From contig WNDQ01000013.1 in the NCBI GenBank assembly GCA_009912175.1, forward strand, positions 1-64,000: DNA of 64,000 bases, in the 5' to 3' direction. A program made the position numbers and the translations under genes. The stretch is from Paracidovorax wautersii (GTDB taxonomy: Bacteria; Pseudomonadota; Gammaproteobacteria; Burkholderiales; Burkholderiaceae_C). Below are positions 21,994-30,892 of this stretch, one piece after another; positions within the stretch are counted from its first letter, which is position 1, and every line of letters starts with the position of its first letter. The notes below the pieces were generated by a model. That model made no database searches and was not told the origin of the DNA. It saw only the letters and a list, made by a program, of their open reading frames with translations.

Positions 21994-22890
21994 TCAGGCG
22001 CGCCGTCTTGTGGCGCCTGTGGGCGGCAGGGACACCGCGCCAGTGCTCAGGTACTCAACCAGACGCAAACCTCCGGCATAGCCTTGCCTGAATTGCAGGC
22101 CGACCGGACGCTCGAACCCCGCGCACGGCACCGGCAGCACGACCACGCCATCGGGCATGCCGCCCACGCGCGCCCACGTCGGCACCAGCGACACACCCAG
22201 CCCTTCGCGGACCAGCAAGGCGATGCCTTCCAGAGAATCCAGCTCGTAGCGGGCGTTCGGCTCGATTCCCTTGTGGCGCAGAAATGCGTCGGCGTAGGCC
22301 CCGCCCCAGTTCTTTCGTTCGTAGCGCACAAAAGGCTTGCTGCTCAGCAAACGCATCGGCGGCGTACCCGCCCATTGCGCAGGCGCCAGCACCACCAGGG
22401 GCTCCAGGCGCACCGGGTGCCAGACGACGGACTTGGGCAATGCAAAAGGCGGTTTGACGATCAGAGCGACATCGAGTTCGTCACGCAGCACCTGGTGGTA
22501 CAGGTTCTGCGAGATGCCCAGCTCGACATGCGTGTCCAGATCCGGGTGATGCCGGCGCAGCGCCGCCAGCATCTGGGGCACCAGCCCGCTCAAGCCGGTG
22601 AAGATGGTGCCCAGCCGCAAGGTCTGGCCAATGCCATCGGAGGCCGTGGCTGCGTACAAGTCGCGCAACGCGCCTTGAAAGCTGTAGGCCTGCTTCAACA
22701 GGCGCCGCCCCGATTCCGTCAGCGCAACGGTCCGCCCGGAACGGGTGAACAGCGTCACGCCCAGCTCTTCTTCCAGTGCCCGGATGCGCTGCGCCAAGGC
22801 CGGGGCCGTGAGCCCGCCGCGCCGGGACGCCTCCGCCAGGGAGCCGCACTCCGCAATCAGAACGAAGCTGTCGATGAAGCTGGTTTCCAC
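21994..22890 (-). CDS. LysR-family transcriptional regulator
   Basis: A 298-residue LysR protein. The DNA-binding domain covers residues 1-60 (FVLIAECGSLAEASRRGGLTAPALAQRI read in parts, then ALEEELGVTLFTRSGRTV); the ligand domain follows (LRLGTIFTGLSGLVPQMLAAL, DELDVALIV). It diverges from the Bug-type receptor gene, with palindromes typical of LysR sites in the 212-bp gap. It is therefore the likely local activator of the receptor-oxidase-aldolase genes, responding to their substrate. The substrate is unknown. Confidence 0.88.
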   Translation of the reverse strand: METSFIDSFVLIAECGSLAEASRRGGLTAPALAQRIRALEEELGVTLFTRSGRTVALTESGRRLLKQAYSFQGALRDLYAATASDGIGQTLRLGTIFTGLSGLVPQMLAALRRHHPDLDTHVELGISQNLYHQVLRDELDVALIVKPPFALPKSVVWHPVRLEPLVVLAPAQWAGTPPMRLLSSKPFVRYERKNWGGAYADAFLRHKGIEPNARYELDSLEGIALLVREGLGVSLVPTWARVGGMPDGVVVLPVPCAGFERPVGLQFRQGYAGGLRLVEYLSTGAVSLPPTGATRRRA

Positions 22891-22924
22891 GAAGGTCTGC
22901 GACGAAGCGGTTGATCACAAAAGC

Positions 22925-22963
22925 AAAGCATTGCTTTCTTTTAAACAAAGCAATGCTGCATTG
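22925..22963. promoter_or_regulatory. Paired palindromes in the LysR/Bug divergent promoter
   Basis: Two perfect 13-bp palindromes lie 13 bp apart: AAAGCATTGCTTT (22925-22937) and CAATGCTGCATTG (22951-22963). The second also overlaps the related half site CAAAGCAATGC. They sit about 35 bp from the LysR start in unusually AT-rich DNA, a typical position for a LysR-type operator and the divergent promoters. Confidence 0.65.
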
Positions 22964-23102
22964 TATGTTTGGTTTACAAAAACCAGAATCGCCTTCGCTG
23001 ACGCGAGAACAAGCCCATGAGTCCGTCTTGAGCGGCCATCACGCGATCGCAAAAAAAGCGTTTTCAAACGCGAGCCCACCACCACCAAGAGGAAGACAAG
23101 CT

Positions 23103-24101
23103 ATGGCAACCCGAAAGACCCTGGCCGCGATGCGTGCGGCACTCCCTGGCGCACTGGCCAGCGCCTGCCTGATGTGGATGGCGCCTGCCGCCGCATCGGA
23201 TGCCTATCCCAACCAGACGGTGCGCGTGATGGTGGGCTTCTCCGCAGGCGGCGCGGTGGACAACGTCGCGCGCCAGATGGGCAAGGCCCTGTCCCAGCGC
23301 CTGGGGCAACCGTTCGTGATCGAAAACCAGGCCGGCGCGACCGGCACGATTGCGGCCGAAAGCACCGCGCGTGCGCGCGCCGATGGCTACACCTTGCTGC
23401 TGGCCACACAGTCCACCATGGTGGTGGCCCCTCGCATGTATCCCAAGCTCAGGATCAAGCCGCTTCAGGACTTGAAGCCCATCGCCTTGGTCGGCTCCGT
23501 TCCCCTGGCGCTGGTTTCGCATCCCTCGCTGCCGGTCAAGACGGTCGCGGATGTGATCGCATTGGCCAGGAAGGACGGCGGCAACCTGATCTACGCGTCT
23601 TCGGGCGCCGGCGGGCCGCAGCACCTGGCCGCCGAACTCTTCGCGTCCATGGCCGGCGTCAAGATGGCACACGTCCCGTACAAGGGCGAAGCCAACGCGA
23701 TCGCTGACCTGCTGGGCAACCATGTGCCGCTGATGTTCAGCAACCTGCCCACCTTGCTGCCTTACATCCAGAGCGGCCAGTTGCGCGGCATCGCCGTGAG
23801 CGGCAAGAGCCGCGCGGCTTCCGCGCCCGACCTTCCCACGGTGTCGGAAGCCGGTCTGCCCGGCTTCGATGCCGAGACCTGGTTTGCCTTGTTTGCCCCG
23901 AACGGCACGCCGGCCGCGGTGATCGACAAGCTGGCGGCCGCCACACAGGACGCGCTCAAGGACCCCGCGCTGCAAGCCTCGCTGGCCGCACAAGGGCTGA
24001 CGATCAACGCGCTGCGCGGCCCGGCGCTGGATGCCTATCTGAAGGAGCAGGAAACAACCCTGGGCAAGGTGGTTGAATCCGCGGGCATCGAGGCGGACTG
24101 A
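23103..24101 (+). CDS. Bug/TctC-family tripartite tricarboxylate-type solute-binding protein
   Basis: A 332-residue periplasmic receptor with a Sec signal peptide (cleavage near ASDAYPNQ, about residue 30). Bug-family features are YPNQTVRVMVGFSAGGAVDNVAR, VIENQAGATGTIAAE, YASSGAGGPQHLAAELF, HVPYKGEANAIADLLG and LRGIAVSGKSRAASAPDLPTVSEAG read in parts. Bug proteins are hugely expanded in Burkholderiales and bind small carboxylates or amides; most, like this one, have no TctAB partner nearby. An agaggaag ribosome site precedes ATG 23103. It heads a likely three-gene operon with the oxidase and aldolase-type genes. Confidence 0.9.
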   Translation: MATRKTLAAMRAALPGALASACLMWMAPAAASDAYPNQTVRVMVGFSAGGAVDNVARQMGKALSQRLGQPFVIENQAGATGTIAAESTARARADGYTLLLATQSTMVVAPRMYPKLRIKPLQDLKPIALVGSVPLALVSHPSLPVKTVADVIALARKDGGNLIYASSGAGGPQHLAAELFASMAGVKMAHVPYKGEANAIADLLGNHVPLMFSNLPTLLPYIQSGQLRGIAVSGKSRAASAPDLPTVSEAGLPGFDAETWFALFAPNGTPAAVIDKLAAATQDALKDPALQASLAAQGLTINALRGPALDAYLKEQETTLGKVVESAGIEAD

Positions 24102-24121
24102 TCGGCTGCACCAGCACCACC

Positions 24122-25360
24122 ATGCGCCATCCCATACAAATGCAGGCCCACCTACGGGCTCCGGCCGCCAGACGCTGGCAGGACATCCTGTCGCTCGACG
24201 ATCTGGCGCCCGTGGCCCGGAAACACCTGCCCGCCCCGATTTTTGGCTACATCGCTTCCGGCGCCGACTCCACGCAGGCGCTGGCGAACAACCTGCGGGC
24301 TTTCGAGCAGTTCGAGCTGCTCACGCGCGTCCTGGTCGATGTCGGCCAGGTCCATTGCGAAACCACGCTGTTCGGCCAAACCTGGCGCACGCCGGTGGGC
24401 ATCGCGCCGATTGGCTTGAGTGCGCTGTCGGCCTACCGGGGCGACTTGGTTCTGGCGCAAGCCGCCAGCGCGCAAGGCGTGCCGATGATCATGAGCGGCT
24501 CGTCGCTGATCCCCATGGAGGAAGTCGCCCGGCAATCGCCCCACACGTGGTTTCAAGCCTATCTGCCAGGCTCACCCGAGCAAGTCCAGGCATTGATCGC
24601 GCGGGTGAAGAACGCGGGGTTTCAGACGCTGGTCATCACCGTCGATACGCAGGCGCAGCCCAAGCTGGAATTCGCCAAACGTTGCGGCTTCAACGCGCCG
24701 CTGCGGCCCAGCCTGGCGCTGGCGCTCGAAGGCCTGCAACACCCGCGCTGGCTGCTCGGCACCTTTCTGCGCACGATCTGCAAGCACGGCCTGCCGCACT
24801 TCGAAAACAACCATGCGCACCGGGGCGCCGCCATTCTGTCGAAGAACGTGGCCTGGGATTTTTCAGAACGCGGCCGCAACGACTGGGCCCGCCTGAAGGC
24901 CATCCACGCGATGTGGCCAGGCCGCTTGATCCTCAAGGGCATTCTTCACCCGGCGGATGCCCGGCTGGCTCGCGAGCACGGCGTCGACGGCATCATCGTC
25001 TCCAACCACGGGGGACGCCAACTGGACAGCGCACCGGCGCCGCTGCGCATGCTGCCCGCCGTGGTCGAGCAAGCGGGCGACATGCCCGTGATGCTCGACG
25101 GCGGGGTTCGGCGCGGCACCGACGTCATCAAGGCCCTGGCGCTGGGCGCCAGACTGGTGTTCGTGGGACGCCCCTGCATCTACGCCGTCGCGCTGGGCGG
25201 CGCGGCCGGCGTCGAGTTCGCCTTGAACCTCCTGCGCGACGAAATCATCCGCGCGATGGCCATGATGGGTGTCAACCGCACCACTGAAATCACGGCGTCG
25301 TCCCTGCTCCCTTGCGATACGCGCTGGCTCGCTGCGCCAGGGCAAAAAACCCCTCACTGA
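24122..25360 (+). CDS. FMN-dependent alpha-hydroxyacid dehydrogenase/oxidase (LldD family)
   Basis: A 412-residue enzyme of the lactate dehydrogenase/glycolate oxidase/mandelate dehydrogenase family that oxidises 2-hydroxyacids to 2-oxoacids using FMN. The TIM-barrel motifs are PVGIAPIGLSALSAYRGD, WFQAYLP, LKGILHPADA (Lys272), VSNHGGRQLD with catalytic His296, and MLDGGVRRGTDVIKALALGA. The start is 20 bp after the Bug gene; the aldolase-like gene follows 21 bp later. The neighbours suggest catabolism of an imported hydroxyacid, with the resulting oxoacid passed to or from the DapA-like lyase. The exact substrate cannot be told. Confidence 0.9.
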   Translation: MRHPIQMQAHLRAPAARRWQDILSLDDLAPVARKHLPAPIFGYIASGADSTQALANNLRAFEQFELLTRVLVDVGQVHCETTLFGQTWRTPVGIAPIGLSALSAYRGDLVLAQAASAQGVPMIMSGSSLIPMEEVARQSPHTWFQAYLPGSPEQVQALIARVKNAGFQTLVITVDTQAQPKLEFAKRCGFNAPLRPSLALALEGLQHPRWLLGTFLRTICKHGLPHFENNHAHRGAAILSKNVAWDFSERGRNDWARLKAIHAMWPGRLILKGILHPADARLAREHGVDGIIVSNHGGRQLDSAPAPLRMLPAVVEQAGDMPVMLDGGVRRGTDVIKALALGARLVFVGRPCIYAVALGGAAGVEFALNLLRDEIIRAMAMMGVNRTTEITASSLLPCDTRWLAAPGQKTPH

Positions 25361-25381
25361 ACCCGCAACAAAGGCATCGAC

Positions 25382-26296
25382 ATGGCCCAGAAAATCAAAG
25401 GGGTCCTGACCCCGGTGGTGACGCCCTTTCACCAGGACGGCACCATCAACACACCGCTGTTCATCCGGCAATGCCAATGGCTGCAACGCCACCACATCGG
25501 CCTGGCTGTGTTCGGCACCAATTCGGAGGCCAACTCGCTCAGCCCCGACGAACGCATCGCGCTGCTGCAAGCATTGGCCGAGGCCGGCCTGGACACCTCG
25601 CGCATGATGCCGGGCACCGGCGCGTGCGACCTGCCCACCGCCGTCAGGCTCAGCCGCAACGCGGTGGCCCAGCGATGCGGTGGCGTGCTGGTGCTGCCAC
25701 CGTTCTATTACAAGGGGGTTTCGGATGAAGGCGTCTTTCGTTTCTTTGCCGAGCTGATCGAACAGGTCGGCGACGCGGCGCTGCGCGTCTACCTCTATCA
25801 CATCCCTTCCGTGGCGCAGGTGGGCTTCAGCATCCCCCTGATCGAGCGCCTGCTCAAAGCCTACCCTGACAGCATTGCCGGCATGAAGGACTCCAGCGGC
25901 GACATCCAGCACACGCAGTCCATGCTGAACAACTTCGCCGCGCATGGATTCGACGTCTTTCCCGGCACCGAAGCCATCCTGCTCGACGCCTTGCGCGCGG
26001 GCGCGGCCGGCTGCATCAGCGCAACCGCCAATGTGAATGCGTTCGCCATTCATGAGCTGTGCCAGACCTGGCAGCAGGCATGGGCCGAGGACAAGCAGGC
26101 AGCGCTCAACGACTTGCGCGCGACCTTCCAGGCCTATCCCATGATTCCCGCACTCAAGGCCGCCGTGGCGCATTGGAGCGGCGAGGACAGCTGGCGCCAT
26201 GTACGCCCCCCGCTGGTCAGCCTGAGCGAGGACCAGGCCCACAGCTTGATTCAACGCCTGCAGTCCGGGGGCTTCGCCATCGAAGGACTGGGTTGA
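25382..26296 (+). CDS. DapA/NanA-family lyase (dihydrodipicolinate synthase-like)
   Basis: A 304-residue TIM-barrel class I aldolase-type enzyme. It has the Schiff-base Lys169 in GMKDSSGD, Tyr139 in YLYHIPS, and GTNSEANSLSPDER in place of the usual GTTGE loop. These residues indicate a pyruvate-type Schiff base mechanism. True DapA normally sits elsewhere and carries GTTGE; this variant is more like catabolic members (2-keto-3-deoxy acid or hydroxy-oxo acid lyases). It is the third gene of the LysR-controlled cluster. An alternative is a dehydratase acting on a deoxy-sugar acid. The C-terminus is complete. Confidence 0.87.
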   Translation: MAQKIKGVLTPVVTPFHQDGTINTPLFIRQCQWLQRHHIGLAVFGTNSEANSLSPDERIALLQALAEAGLDTSRMMPGTGACDLPTAVRLSRNAVAQRCGGVLVLPPFYYKGVSDEGVFRFFAELIEQVGDAALRVYLYHIPSVAQVGFSIPLIERLLKAYPDSIAGMKDSSGDIQHTQSMLNNFAAHGFDVFPGTEAILLDALRAGAAGCISATANVNAFAIHELCQTWQQAWAEDKQAALNDLRATFQAYPMIPALKAAVAHWSGEDSWRHVRPPLVSLSEDQAHSLIQRLQSGGFAIEGLG

Positions 26297-26319
26297 AGAA
26301 GCAGGCCCGTTGGCTGTTT

Positions 26320-26829
26320 TCAGTCCCGGGTCGCCTGGGCAACGGCGTGGCTGTCTTCGAACATGCGGTAGCGTGCGATGCGGCCGTTCCTGACGATGAA
26401 GTCGAAGGCGAATGACGATGTGATGAGGCGGCCGGTTCGCTTGACCTTCGAGACCAGATGGCCGAGCACCACCACCGTCTCGTCGTCGGCCACGATCCGG
26501 TTGGCTTCGAACTGCTGCGGCTCGATGTGCAGGGCGAGTTGGCGAAAGAAGTCGCCGACGGCTTCACGGCTGCGGCGTGGGCCGATCCAGGGCACGACGC
26601 TCAGGTCACCTGGAATGTCCCAGTCCACGTCCTCGGCAAACAACGCGAGGATCGAAGCCAGCGCCTGAGGGGCGCTCGGATCGGCCCAGAACGCAGCAAC
26701 CCCTTCAAGATAACGTTGGGCCACGTCGCGCGGCGTCGCGGCGGCGTCCCCTGCGGGGGAGTGCCCCGCACGCTGGAGGTCTTCGCCGACGGAGTCGGGA
26801 CTGGCACGGAGTTCACGAGAGTCGGACAC
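26320..26829 (-). CDS. SnoaL/limonene-epoxide-hydrolase-like NTF2-fold protein
   Basis: A 169-residue protein with an NTF2-like alpha+beta barrel: YLEGVAAFWAD, ALFAEDVDWDIPGDLSVVPWIGPRRSREAVGDFFRQL in parts, DDETVVVLGHL and FAFDFIVRNGRIARYRMFEDSHAV. SnoaL-like and limonene-epoxide-hydrolase-like proteins share this pattern; the catalytic residues of a specific enzyme cannot be assigned. The first ~35 residues are poorly conserved, so a later start is possible. It is convergent with the DapA-like gene and stands alone. A palindrome lies just before its start. Confidence 0.75.
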   Translation of the reverse strand: MSDSRELRASPDSVGEDLQRAGHSPAGDAAATPRDVAQRYLEGVAAFWADPSAPQALASILALFAEDVDWDIPGDLSVVPWIGPRRSREAVGDFFRQLALHIEPQQFEANRIVADDETVVVLGHLVSKVKRTGRLITSSFAFDFIVRNGRIARYRMFEDSHAVAQATRD

Positions 26830-27132
26830 GGTGCTTCCTTGTTGATGTCAATGAAATGACATTATTGGAGCCCTGCAGAAACAGCGTCACATCAAGGCCA
26901 TGTTGCAAGCCAGTCTGAACGTGGCCCTGGCCAGCCCGTCGTCGGGGGACTGCATGGTCAGCCCGGGCCTGCCGCGAGAGCCCCTGCGGCTGCGCCCGCG
27001 CACGGCCTGCGGCACAATCGGCGGCGGTGGCAAGGCCCTGCGCGGCCGGCATCGCCACCTGCCGTTTTTCCATCGAGTCGCGTCCGCCGCCATGCTGCGC
27101 GGCGCAGCCCCCAAACCCGCGAGACTGATCCC
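26830..27132. promoter_or_regulatory. Divergent region with operator-like dyad (26845-26862)
   Basis: The 300-bp gap has no credible gene. ATGTCA and TGACAT are spaced by six bases at 26845-26862, 15 bp before the SnoaL-like start, a likely autoregulatory or local repressor site. GCACAATCG near 27012-27020 could be the -10 of the gloA promoter, leaving a leader of about 110 nt. Confidence 0.45.
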
Positions 27133-27549
27133 ATGCGAATGCTCCACACCATGCTGCGCGTCGGCAACCTGCAACGTGCCATCGACTTCTACACCGAGGT
27201 CATGGGCATGAAGCTGCTGCGCACCTCCGAGAACCCCGAGTACAAGTACTCGCTGGCCTTCCTCGGCTATGAATCCAACCCGGCCCAGGCCGAGCTGGAG
27301 CTGACTTACAACTGGGGCGTGGAGAGCTACGACCTGGGCAACGCCTACGGCCACATCGCCATCGGCGTGCCCGACGCCTACGCGGCCTGCGACAAGATTC
27401 GCGCGGCCGGCGGCAGCGTCACGCGCGAGCCCGGCCCGGTCAAGGGCGGCACGACCGTGATCGCCTTCGTGACGGACCTCGACGGCTACAAGATCGAGCT
27501 GATCCAGCGTGCCGACGACGCCGCCCCGGGTGGCGGCCTGCGGTCTTGA
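27133..27549 (+). CDS. gloA: Glyoxalase I (lactoylglutathione lyase)
   Basis: A 138-residue cytoplasmic metalloenzyme that isomerises the methylglyoxal-glutathione hemithioacetal to S-lactoylglutathione. All four metal ligands match the E. coli Ni-type enzyme at identical positions: His5, Glu56, His74 and Glu122. Long stretches such as [20 protein letters not shown] and [19 protein letters not shown] agree with the family. The C-terminal few residues are variable. It is transcribed alone and its stop is only one base from the convergent BamA gene's stop. Confidence 0.97.
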   Translation: MRMLHTMLRVGNLQRAIDFYTEVMGMKLLRTSENPEYKYSLAFLGYESNPAQAELELTYNWGVESYDLGNAYGHIAIGVPDAYAACDKIRAAGGSVTREPGPVKGGTTVIAFVTDLDGYKIELIQRADDAAPGGGLRS

Positions 27550-27550
27550 T

Positions 27551-29845
27551 TCAGAACGACGTGCCGATCTGGAACTGGATACGTTCGGTCTTGTCGGTCG
27601 ACTTCTTGCGCAGCGGCTGCGCGTAGGCGATGCGCAGCGGCCCGATGGGCGAGATCCAGCTCACGCCGATGCCGGACGAGGCGCGCAGGCCGCCCAGTGT
27701 CATCGACTGGTCTTCGCCGTAGGCGCTGCCCACGTCCACGAAGCCATACAGGCGCAGCGTGCGGTCGTTGCCGGCGCCGGGGAACGGCGTCTGCAGTTCC
27801 AGGTTGGCGACCGCCATCTTGTTGCCGCCGATGGCGTTGCCGTGCGAATCGCGCGGGCCCAGCGTGCCCTGCTCGAAGCCACGCACCGTGCCCAGGCCGC
27901 CCGCATAGAAGTTGGAGAAGAAGGGCAGCGTGTTGCCCAGGCCCTTGGCCCAGCCGAGCTGGCCGTTGAAGGCCAGCGTGTAGCGCGCCGACAGCGGCTC
28001 GTAGTGCTGGTACTGGTAGTTGGAGCGCACATAACGGGCGTCGCCCACCAGGTTGATCTTGGTGTTGATCGAATGCATCGAGCCCGTGGTCGGCACCAGC
28101 GCGCTGTCGCGCCGGTCGCGCGACCACCCCACGGTCAGCGGCACCGTGTCGATGCTCGATCCGAAGGTCGCGACCTGCTTCTGGATGTAGTCGCCCGCGG
28201 CGCTGTAGTCCTTGACGTTCACGCGCTCGAAACCGGCGCCGAAGAAGATGGTGTTGTCCTCGTTGACCGGCACGCCGAACTTCACGCCCACGCCCTGCGT
28301 GATGTAGCGGTAGTAGTCGTCGTCACTCTGGTAATCGTAGGGGTGCTGGGTGCGGTAGTAGACGTCGTAGGTGCGCGAAATGCCTTCCGGCGTGAAGTAT
28401 GGATTGGTCGCGGTGACCGAGTACTCGCGGTAGGTCGAGCCGGTGTAGACCGTCAGGCCCAGGTAATTGCCCGAACCGAACACGTTTTCCTGCGACACGC
28501 CAAAGCTCAGCGACAGTTTGTCGGAACTGGAGTAGCCCGCGCCCACCGACAGGCTGCCCGTGGGTTTTTCCTTGACCTTCACGACCAGGTCGACCTCGTC
28601 GCGCGCACCGGGCACCTCGCGTGTGTCGACCGACACGTCGGTGAAGTAGCCCAGGCGGTCGACCCGGTCGCGTGAGAGCTTGATCTTGGCGCCGTCGTAC
28701 CACGAGGCTTCGTACTGGCGGAACTCGCGCCGGATCACTTCATCGCGCGTGCGGTCGTTGCCTTCGACCTCGATGCGCCGCACATAGGCGCGCTGGCCCG
28801 GATCGGCGCGCAGCGTCAGCGCCACCTGGTTGGTCGTGTGGTCGATGCGCGGCTCGGTCTCGACCTGCGCGAAGGCGTAGCCGAAATCACCAAAGTGGTC
28901 CTTGAAGGCCTTGACGGTTTCGGCCACGGTGGCCGAGTCATAGGGCTGGCCCGGGCGTATCGTCACGCGCGACTTGAATTCGTTGTCGCGCGCCAGGTAG
29001 CTGCCTTCCAGCCGCACGTCCGAGACGGCAAAACGCGCGCCCTCGGTGAGGTTGATCACGATGCCGATGTGCTGCTTGTCCGGCGAGACCGCGACCTGGG
29101 TCGAGTCGATGCGGAACTCCAGGTAGCCGCGCGTCATGTAGTAGTCGCGCAGCTTTTCCAGGTCGGCGTTGAGCTTGGCGCCGGTGTATTCGTTGGACTT
29201 GCTGAACCAGCTCATCCAGTTGCCCGTGTCGAGCGTGAACAGGTCGGTCAGCGTCGAGGTGCCGAACGCGTGGTTGCCCACGACCTCGATGTGGTCGATC
29301 TTGGCGCGTGTGCCTTCGGTCACGGTGAAGGTCAGGTTGACGCGGTTGCGGTCGACCGGCGTGACCGTGCTCACCACTTGCGCGCCATACAGGCTCTTGC
29401 TGATGTACTGGCGCTTGAGTTCCTGCTCGGCCAGGTCGACCGTGGCCTTGTCGTAGGGCCGGTCCTCGGCCACGCCCGCGTCCTTGAGCGCTTTCTTGAG
29501 CGTGTCCTGGTCGAACTCCTTGGTGCCGGCGATGACGACGTTGGCGATGCTCGGGCGCTCCTGCACCTGGACCACCAGCACGTCGCCCTGCGTCTGCACA
29601 CGCACGTCGCTGAACAGCCCGAGCGCGTACAGCGCCTGAATGGACTGGGTGGCGCGATCGTCGTTGTAGCGGTCGCCCACGCGCACGGGCAGCGAGGCGA
29701 ACACGGTGCCGGGCTCGATCCGGCTCAGCCCTTCGACACGGATGTCGCGGATGGTGAAGTCCTCGGCCGCACAGGCCGATGCGGCCGCCAGACTCAGGGC
29801 GGCGGCGGCGAACAGGCCAGGCAGCCTGCGTTGACATGTCTTCAT
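27551..29845 (-). CDS. bamA: BamA-type outer membrane assembly factor, stand-alone copy
   Basis: A 764-residue Omp85 protein that inserts beta-barrel proteins into the outer membrane. It has a signal peptide (cut near ASACA-AEDFTIRD, residue 26), five POTRA domains in about 27-425, then the barrel. Typical elements are ERPSIANVVIAGTKEFD, AEQELKRQYISKSLYGA, the barrel-lumen motif VRGFEQGTLGPRD, and a C-terminal signal ending IGTSF with final Phe. In betaproteobacteria the essential bamA sits between rseP and skp; here it is instead behind a parvulin gene, so this is probably a second copy with a special role. Loss or relocation of the canonical copy cannot be excluded from the window. Confidence 0.92.
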   Translation of the reverse strand: MKTCQRRLPGLFAAAALSLAAASACAAEDFTIRDIRVEGLSRIEPGTVFASLPVRVGDRYNDDRATQSIQALYALGLFSDVRVQTQGDVLVVQVQERPSIANVVIAGTKEFDQDTLKKALKDAGVAEDRPYDKATVDLAEQELKRQYISKSLYGAQVVSTVTPVDRNRVNLTFTVTEGTRAKIDHIEVVGNHAFGTSTLTDLFTLDTGNWMSWFSKSNEYTGAKLNADLEKLRDYYMTRGYLEFRIDSTQVAVSPDKQHIGIVINLTEGARFAVSDVRLEGSYLARDNEFKSRVTIRPGQPYDSATVAETVKAFKDHFGDFGYAFAQVETEPRIDHTTNQVALTLRADPGQRAYVRRIEVEGNDRTRDEVIRREFRQYEASWYDGAKIKLSRDRVDRLGYFTDVSVDTREVPGARDEVDLVVKVKEKPTGSLSVGAGYSSSDKLSLSFGVSQENVFGSGNYLGLTVYTGSTYREYSVTATNPYFTPEGISRTYDVYYRTQHPYDYQSDDDYYRYITQGVGVKFGVPVNEDNTIFFGAGFERVNVKDYSAAGDYIQKQVATFGSSIDTVPLTVGWSRDRRDSALVPTTGSMHSINTKINLVGDARYVRSNYQYQHYEPLSARYTLAFNGQLGWAKGLGNTLPFFSNFYAGGLGTVRGFEQGTLGPRDSHGNAIGGNKMAVANLELQTPFPGAGNDRTLRLYGFVDVGSAYGEDQSMTLGGLRASSGIGVSWISPIGPLRIAYAQPLRKKSTDKTERIQFQIGTSF

Positions 29846-29914
29846 GAAGTTTTGCGAAAAGCGGGAGAACGAAGAAAAAAGAAAACGCGCCGGCTGGCGC
29901 GCATCGGCCTAGGC

Positions 29915-30892
29915 TCAGCAGGCGGCCAGTCCCTGCTCGGCACGGGCTGGCCAGTACACGATGCGGGCGCGCGCCCGGCGCTCGGCGATCCAGCTCGCGA
30001 CCAGGGCCCGCGCGGCTTGTTCGCGCGCCTGGTGGCGTGCCTGGGCCTGGCGCTCGGCGGCGCTGATGCGCTGCTCGCGGCGCGCCACGACCTGCACCAG
30101 ATGCCAGCCCACACGCGAGGCAAAGGGCTGGGACACCTCGCCCGGCGCCAGCGCGGCGATGGCGGATTCGAATTCAGGCGGCAGTTGCCCCTGGGCCAGC
30201 CAGCCCAGGTCGCCCCCGGCCCGCGCGGAGCCGTCGATGGACAGCGAACGCGCCAGCGCCGCGAAGTCCTCGCCGTCCGCGACGATGCGCTGGCGCAGCG
30301 CCTGCAGACGCTGCTGCGGGGTGGTGGCTGGCGCGGGGCCCTGGCGTGCGCTCAGCATGATCTGCCGCAGGCGAACGGCGCGTCGCACACTCTCGCCCGG
30401 CTCGACTGGCTCGACTGGCTCGACTGGCGCATCGTCCGCCACGGCTTGCGGCGCCAGCCGCGCCAGTGCGGCGTCGTGCAGGGCCTGGCGCAGCAGTTGT
30501 TCGTGCAGGGCGGCGCGCACACCCGTCCAGCTGAGCTGCCAGGCCTCGCAGGCCTGCTGCCAGGCGGCCTCGCCGTCGGCACCGCCACACAGGCGGCGCG
30601 CGGCCTGGCCCAGGGCCTCGTCGCCCACGGCAATGCCCAGCGCACGCGCGCAATGGCGCGCCAGTGTCGAGTCGATCAGGAATTCGAGTGCCTGCGCGCG
30701 CCGGTCGGCGGCGGGGTGATCCGGGTCGCCGCGCCGCAGGCGCTCGCACGCGCGGTCCAGCTCATGCAGGGTGATGGGTTCGCCGTCGACCAGCGCCACG
30801 ATGGCGCCGATCGTGCGCCGGGGCGGCGTGGCATCGGCCAAGGGGCCGCGAGGCACCGGCGCGGCAGCGCGCGGCAAAGCATGAGGATGCAT
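29915..30892 (-). CDS. SurA/PpiC-like parvulin peptidyl-prolyl isomerase
   Basis: A 325-residue chaperone-isomerase. The N-terminal SurA-like segment is IVALVDGEPITLHELDRACERL, and the parvulin domain spans about residues 170-275 (VRLRQIMLSARQG, GEDFAALARSLSIDGSARAGGDLGWLAQGQLPPEFE in parts, EVSQPFASRVGWHLVQVV). No signal peptide is visible from this start, and upstream in-frame sequence offers none, which is odd for a periplasmic chaperone. A 3 x 9-bp tandem repeat (30401-30427) encodes VEPVEPVEP in the linker before the parvulin domain. It lies 69 bp upstream of the BamA gene, so the two are probably an operon. Confidence 0.85.
   Translation of the reverse strand: MHPHALPRAAAPVPRGPLADATPPRRTIGAIVALVDGEPITLHELDRACERLRRGDPDHPAADRRAQALEFLIDSTLARHCARALGIAVGDEALGQAARRLCGGADGEAAWQQACEAWQLSWTGVRAALHEQLLRQALHDAALARLAPQAVADDAPVEPVEPVEPGESVRRAVRLRQIMLSARQGPAPATTPQQRLQALRQRIVADGEDFAALARSLSIDGSARAGGDLGWLAQGQLPPEFESAIAALAPGEVSQPFASRVGWHLVQVVARREQRISAAERQAQARHQAREQAARALVASWIAERRARARIVYWPARAEQGLAAC

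Noticed and set aside
22911-23102. Longer N-terminus for the Bug receptor starting at 22911
   Set aside because: It would run through the palindromic operator region and place 64 residues before a clear signal peptide that has its own ribosome site.
24863-26254. A 463-codon minus-strand frame across the oxidase and DapA-like genes
   Set aside because: It spans two genuine genes in antisense, and its composition is that of a shadow frame.
30401-30427. Tandem repeats as a CRISPR-like array
   Set aside because: Only three 9-bp units without spacers, inside a coding sequence.
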